This document shows positions 60,686 through 64,000 of a stretch of 64,000 nucleotides of DNA, in pieces. This stretch comes from Labrenzia sp. CE80 (GTDB taxonomy: Bacteria; Pseudomonadota; Alphaproteobacteria; Rhizobiales; Stappiaceae), in the NCBI RefSeq assembly GCF_009650605.1, contig NZ_WAJT01000004.1:372001-436000 (forward strand), read 5' to 3'. A model generated the notes under the pieces. It was not told where the DNA came from. It made no database searches and saw nothing but the letters and a program-made list of their open reading frames with translations. Within the stretch, counting starts at the first letter, position 1, and every line of letters begins with the position of its first letter. Both the position numbers and the translations under genes were made by a program.

Positions 60686-62004
60686 TCCTGGGTATCGGGT
60701 TCGAAAATCCGCTTCTGGTCGGCATCATCGCACTGACTCTCTTGCTCGTCCTGGTGGTATTCGGTGTTCGGGTTGTCTTTGCGGCAGCTGTCGTCGGGCT
60801 TCTGGGCCTGATTGAGCTTCTTGGCTGGAGCGGCGCGGCCGGCATTGTCGGAACTGTGCCCCATTCCAAGTCTTCGACTTATGCTCTCAGCGTCTTGCCA
60901 ATGTTCATCTTCATCGGCTTTCTTGCATTTCATGCGGGAATGACAGGGCAATTGTTTAATGCGGCCCGCAAGTGGCTTGGCTGGCTTCCTGGCGGCCTCG
61001 CGGTGGCGACGGTATTTGCAACAGCCGGCTTTGCGGCCGTCTCTGGAGCGTCAACCGCGACGTCTGCGGTCTTCGCTCGCGTCGCAATCCCTGAGATGTT
61101 GCGCTACGGCTATGACAAGAAGTTGGCGGCAGGTGTTGTTGCTGCCGGCGGCACGCTTGCGACTTTGATCCCGCCATCGGCGATCATCGTGATCTATGCG
61201 ATCATCGTTGAGGAATCTGTCGGGCGCCTGCTGCTTGCAGGGTTCCTGCCTGGCCTGGTGTCAGCGCTTATATATGCGGCCATTATCGTCTTTTGGGCGA
61301 TGATGCGCCCGGAACAGGCCCCTGCCGTCGAGCCTTCAACCTGGAAAGAGCGGTTTGCGTCTTTGCCGGGCGTCTCGCCCGTGTTCCTGGTGGTTCTGAT
61401 CATCATTACGGCGATCTACGGCGGTTGGGCCACGCCAACAGAGGCAGGGGCTCTCGGCGCGGCCGTTGTCTTCGTGCTCGCTCTGCTGCGCGGTGCAGGT
61501 TTCAAGACCATCAAGAGTTCGCTGATGGAAAGCGCGAAGCTGACCGCCATGATCTTTGCGCTCATTTGGGGTGTCCTGATTTTTGTTCGTTTTCTTGGGT
61601 TCTCAGGCGTTCCAGAAGCCTTTACGGCATGGGTTGTCGGGCTCGACATGCCACCGATGGTGATCATGATATGCATCCTGCTGGCTTATGCGGTCCTCGG
61701 GATGTTCATGGATGCGATCGGTATGCTCTTGCTGACCCTGCCAGTCGTCTACCCAGCTGTGATCGCGCTTGGCTTCGACTCAATCTGGTTTGGCATCATC
61801 GTGGTCAAGATGGCTGAAGTCTGCCTGATTACACCGCCGATCGGTTTGAATTGCTTCGTGGTGAATGCTGTTCAGCCGAGTATTTCGTTGCCTCAAGTGT
61901 TCCGTGGAATTGCCTTGTTCTTCATTGCCGATGTGCTGACCATTATTGCGCTGCTAGCATTCCCGGAAATCGTTACAATCTTGCCAGATTTGTTGAGCAA
62001 TTGA
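60682..62004 (+). CDS. dctM: TRAP transporter large permease DctM (cluster 4)
   Basis: 440-residue, about 12-helix subunit. Landmarks are YALSVLPMFIFIGFLAFHAG, SGASTATSAVFARVAIPEML, LATLIPPSAIIVIYAIIVEE and CLITPPIGLNCFVVNAVQPS. It is followed ten bases later by a HbpS/GlcG-like gene in the same direction. Confidence 0.93.
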   Translation: MILGIGFENPLLVGIIALTLLLVLVVFGVRVVFAAAVVGLLGLIELLGWSGAAGIVGTVPHSKSSTYALSVLPMFIFIGFLAFHAGMTGQLFNAARKWLGWLPGGLAVATVFATAGFAAVSGASTATSAVFARVAIPEMLRYGYDKKLAAGVVAAGGTLATLIPPSAIIVIYAIIVEESVGRLLLAGFLPGLVSALIYAAIIVFWAMMRPEQAPAVEPSTWKERFASLPGVSPVFLVVLIIITAIYGGWATPTEAGALGAAVVFVLALLRGAGFKTIKSSLMESAKLTAMIFALIWGVLIFVRFLGFSGVPEAFTAWVVGLDMPPMVIMICILLAYAVLGMFMDAIGMLLLTLPVVYPAVIALGFDSIWFGIIVVKMAEVCLITPPIGLNCFVVNAVQPSISLPQVFRGIALFFIADVLTIIALLAFPEIVTILPDLLSN

Positions 62005-62014
62005 GGAAATCGAG

Positions 62015-62506
62015 ATGCATCTTCAAACAAGCTTGCCGCTTGCTTCTGCCGACGTGATTATTGATGAAGCGCTGCGGCTCGGTCGCGTTGAGAAGCTCTT
62101 GCCACTCACTGTTGTGGTTCTTGACGCAGGAGCAAAACTGGTGGCTGCCAAGAGTGAGGATGGCTCTGGTGTGCTGCGGTATGACATCGCTTTCGGCAAG
62201 GCTTGGGGCGCGCTGGGGATGGGGATTTCCAGTCGCCTTATCCGTGACCGACTGTCCGCGCGGCCGACGTTTCAAGCGGCACTCGCGACAGCTTCGGACG
62301 GTCGTCTCATTCCGGTTCCAGGTGGTGTTCTAATTCGCGACGCCAACAAGGTGACAATTGGCGCGGTCGGGATCAGCGGGGATACCTCCGACAAAGATGA
62401 GTATTGCGCAATCGAAGCGATAAAGGTCGCAGAGTTGTTCTCAGAGCCGGCAGAACCAGCGGAGGACTGGAGATCGTCCTCGTTGTCTGACCATTATCCA
62501 ACCTGA
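62015..62506 (+). CDS. HbpS/GlcG-family (DUF336) protein
   Basis: 163-residue cytoplasmic protein of the Haem-degrading/GlcG fold: LPLTVVVLDAGAKLVAAKSE near residue 30 and the C-terminal VPGGVLIRDANKVTIGAVGI then SGDTSDKDEYCA. GAGGAAATCGAG precedes the ATG. In many bacteria members sit beside TRAP or aromatic-acid genes with no known reaction. It overlaps the end of the convergent cupin gene by 13 bases. Confidence 0.8.
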   Translation: MHLQTSLPLASADVIIDEALRLGRVEKLLPLTVVVLDAGAKLVAAKSEDGSGVLRYDIAFGKAWGALGMGISSRLIRDRLSARPTFQAALATASDGRLIPVPGGVLIRDANKVTIGAVGISGDTSDKDEYCAIEAIKVAELFSEPAEPAEDWRSSSLSDHYPT

Positions 62507-63132
62507 AGCGTGATTATCTCATCGATGATGCGGTTTGTCGTCTGTAAACGTGGGCGAAGGCGATCCTCTGCATCAAGTATGTTGATCGTCGGACGTCCTT
62601 CGAATTCAGTCGGTAGGATCATCAACCGTACGAAAAGCGTTTCAGGGATTGCGGCGTCCGCCGTTGCTCTGACTGGCGATTGGGCTGCTTCAAACCAACT
62701 GTCGCCAATTTCCATGAGCTGTTCATGGTCGTCTGACTGAAGCTTCAGACGACCTTTCGCGAGGTATCGGATTCCGGGCCCGGGATGGACGTGACGCCAT
62801 GCGCAGGCCCCCATGGGAAAACTGACCGTGTCCAAGCGCAAAAGATGCGCGGTGCTCTCCAGCTCAACTACCTCGGACAGCAGTAACTCACCATCCAATC
62901 TGTCGCATGGCACTTCATCCGCCAGGCGAAAGCAAAGCCATTGCGCAGGGCTGTTGTCGGTTTTGATCTGCGCGGGATTTTGCAAGTGTAAGCCGTCACC
63001 TGTTTCTAGACTGGTGCCTGAAATGCCCAAGAGACCTTCCAACACATAGATCGCATGATGTCCATTCGGGGTTTGATGGACTTCTGCTTTGTCGGAAACG
63101 TGTCGAGTGAGCGACAAGCTGTAGCGTGGCAT
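62494..63132 (-). CDS. Cupin-domain protein
   Basis: 212-residue protein from the ATG at 63132, with two beta-barrel-like halves: HQTPNGHHAIYVLEGLLGIS in the first half and ACAWRHVHPGPGIRYLAKGR in the second half, the latter with His residues in the cupin metal pattern. A longer frame from 63225 is open but its extra N terminus looks unlike protein. No helix-turn-helix is visible, so it is not an AraC regulator. It converges on the HbpS-like gene and diverges from the TAXI gene. The substrate is unknown. Confidence 0.7.
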   Translation of the reverse strand: MPRYSLSLTRHVSDKAEVHQTPNGHHAIYVLEGLLGISGTSLETGDGLHLQNPAQIKTDNSPAQWLCFRLADEVPCDRLDGELLLSEVVELESTAHLLRLDTVSFPMGACAWRHVHPGPGIRYLAKGRLKLQSDDHEQLMEIGDSWFEAAQSPVRATADAAIPETLFVRLMILPTEFEGRPTINILDAEDRLRPRLQTTNRIIDEIITLQVG

Positions 63133-63228
63133 GTCTGATCCAGTTTGGTTTGCGTTTTCTGATGCGTAGTCGTTCGGGAAGCGGTTGAATTTCTTATATG
63201 TCGATTTAATTCCCATTTGGGGCAAAAA

Positions 63229-63240
63229 TATCGATAAAAA
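63229..63240. promoter_or_regulatory. TATCGATAAAAA motif upstream of the TAXI gene
   Basis: Palindrome TATCGATA extended by AAAA, ending about 60 bases before the ATG. It shares ATCGATAAAAA with the site before TRAP cluster 4. Function is unproven. Confidence 0.35.
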
Positions 63241-63295
63241 ATCTTGAAAGACAAGTGATCTCGATTATCCTTGTCGAAAATTTGGGAGGACTGAA

Positions 63296-64000
63296 ATGTT
63301 GAGATTAATGAAAAAAACCGCGTTTGCGGCGGGCTTGTTATTGGCAGCAACGGGCGCTGACGCGGAGGAGCTTCGCATCGGTACGGCGAGCCTTGGCGGT
63401 GCCTTCTATCCAATGGGCCAAAGCATCGCGAACCTGGTTAATAAATACGCCGGCGATGACATTTCGATGGTTCCTGTCGTGACGGGTGGGTCGGTTCAGA
63501 ATCCGCGTCTTTTGGATGCCGGTGAAGTTGAGATTGCCATCACGAACAACAATCTGGCCGTCCTGGCGATCAATGGGAAGGGCCCCTACAAGTCCGGCGC
63601 TATCGATGTCGGGGCAGTCGCGGCCTTGCACCCAAGTGTGCTACATATGATTGTGCTTGAGGACTCTGACATCAAGACCATCGAGGATCTCAAGGGTAAA
63701 CGTGTCGCCGTTGGACCAGCCGGGGGCGGCACGCTTGGTTTTCTCAACTTTCTTCTTCCGCTCCACGATATGGAGCTGGAGGACATGACCCCTAGTTTTC
63801 TCTCATACTCCGATGGTTTCAGTCAGCTGAGCGACGGCAATGTTGATGCAGCCTTCGCGCTTTCTGGCTACCCGGCCGGGGCGGTTATGCAGGCATCTGC
63901 AGGCAACAAACTGCGCTTCATCTCCTTCTCAGAAGGTATGCTGGACAAAGCGCTTGCGAAAAACGGCGCCTACAAGAGCGTTGAGATCCCAGCGGATGTT
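63296..64000 (+). CDS. TAXI-family TRAP solute-binding protein, 3' end cut by the window
   Basis: The first 235 codons of a periplasmic binding protein of the TAXI type. The signal peptide MLRLMKKTAFAAGLLLAATG ends GADA before EELRIGTASLGGAFYP. The TAXI pattern GT-x-GG-x-YYP-x-G is present with F for Y (GGAFYPMGQSIANLVN), followed by VTGGSVQNPRLLDAGEVEIA. GGGAGG precedes the ATG. TAXI proteins usually work with a fused DctQM permease, which should follow beyond the window. Confidence 0.9.
   Translation, partial: MLRLMKKTAFAAGLLLAATGADAEELRIGTASLGGAFYPMGQSIANLVNKYAGDDISMVPVVTGGSVQNPRLLDAGEVEIAITNNNLAVLAINGKGPYKSGAIDVGAVAALHPSVLHMIVLEDSDIKTIEDLKGKRVAVGPAGGGTLGFLNFLLPLHDMELEDMTPSFLSYSDGFSQLSDGNVDAAFALSGYPAGAVMQASAGNKLRFISFSEGMLDKALAKNGAYKSVEIPADV

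Noticed and set aside
62494..63225. Cupin gene as an AraC-type regulator of the TAXI or TRAP genes
   Set aside because: No C-terminal helix-turn-helix is present; the protein is only two cupin-like halves.
1..64000. CRISPR arrays, tRNA/rRNA genes, prophage modules
   Set aside because: No regularly spaced direct repeats, no cloverleaf or rRNA sequence and no phage structural genes were seen on reading through the window.

Overview
The window reads as one contiguous stretch of an alphaproteobacterial chromosome. The support is a hmuSTUV haem operon whose promoter carries TGA-N9-TCA elements like the RirA iron-responsive operator of Rhizobiales and Rhodobacterales, a mannitol ABC operon of the mtl/smo type, and a high density of TRAP and UgpC-type ABC transporters next to GntR/FCD regulators. 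The many tripartite TRAP systems suggest a marine, nutritionally versatile member, perhaps a Roseibium/Labrenzia relative. That last step is inference. I saw no rRNA, tRNA, CRISPR array or intact insertion sequence.

Layout. (1) 1-5218 (+): end of a mannitol/sorbitol ABC operon with mannitol dehydrogenase and fructokinase. (2) 5234-6619 (-): GDP-mannose synthesis enzyme. (3) 6800-10756 (-): haem import and utilisation. (4) 10969-16784 (-): a complete coenzyme F420 biosynthesis operon (cofD-cofC-fbiC-fgd-cofE) with a glucose-6-phosphate dehydrogenase very like mycobacterial FGD1, and a divergent second luciferase-like oxidoreductase (17058-18068). (5) 18188-25629: a GAK locus. Six overlapping minus-strand genes encode an amphi-Trp protein, a metallophosphoesterase, a histidine phosphatase, an HprK-related kinase, an ATP-grasp enzyme and a PhoU-APH fusion, with a CofD-like protein divergent. 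The families are named, but as far as I know the pathway is not. (6) 25653-27291: a scar with an IS66 transposase remnant, an isolated hydrolase and a truncated dehydrogenase.

(7) 27349-34484 (-): LacI regulator, two-domain glycerophosphodiester phosphodiesterase and a four-gene ABC importer, with a 16-bp palindromic operator. (8) 34753-43963: glucuronide utilisation by a TRAP importer, GH31 and GH2 glycosidases, a GntR regulator and mannonate dehydratase, with three GntR-type operators in the divergent promoter. (9) 44071-50218: sugar-acid locus with a second TRAP importer, GntR regulator, zinc dehydrogenase, RraA-like aldolase and a dehydratase remnant. (10) 50524-57914: purU, a YciI-like protein, FAH-family hydrolase, RutE-like reductase, a broken OsmC gene, a third TRAP importer and an intradiol dioxygenase. 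(11) 57948-64000: GntR regulator, a fourth TRAP importer, a HbpS/GlcG-like protein, a cupin and the start of a TAXI-type TRAP gene.

Regions 1 and 7-11 are catabolic cassettes, each pairing an importer with a local regulator and one or more enzymes. The F420 operon plus FGD is a closed unit: the coenzyme is made and then reduced with glucose 6-phosphate, and the adjacent oxidoreductase is a likely consumer. The GAK locus is the best candidate for undescribed biochemistry. It joins two kinase-type folds, two phosphatases, an ATP-grasp ligase and a second CofD-superfamily protein in a translationally coupled operon beside the F420 genes.
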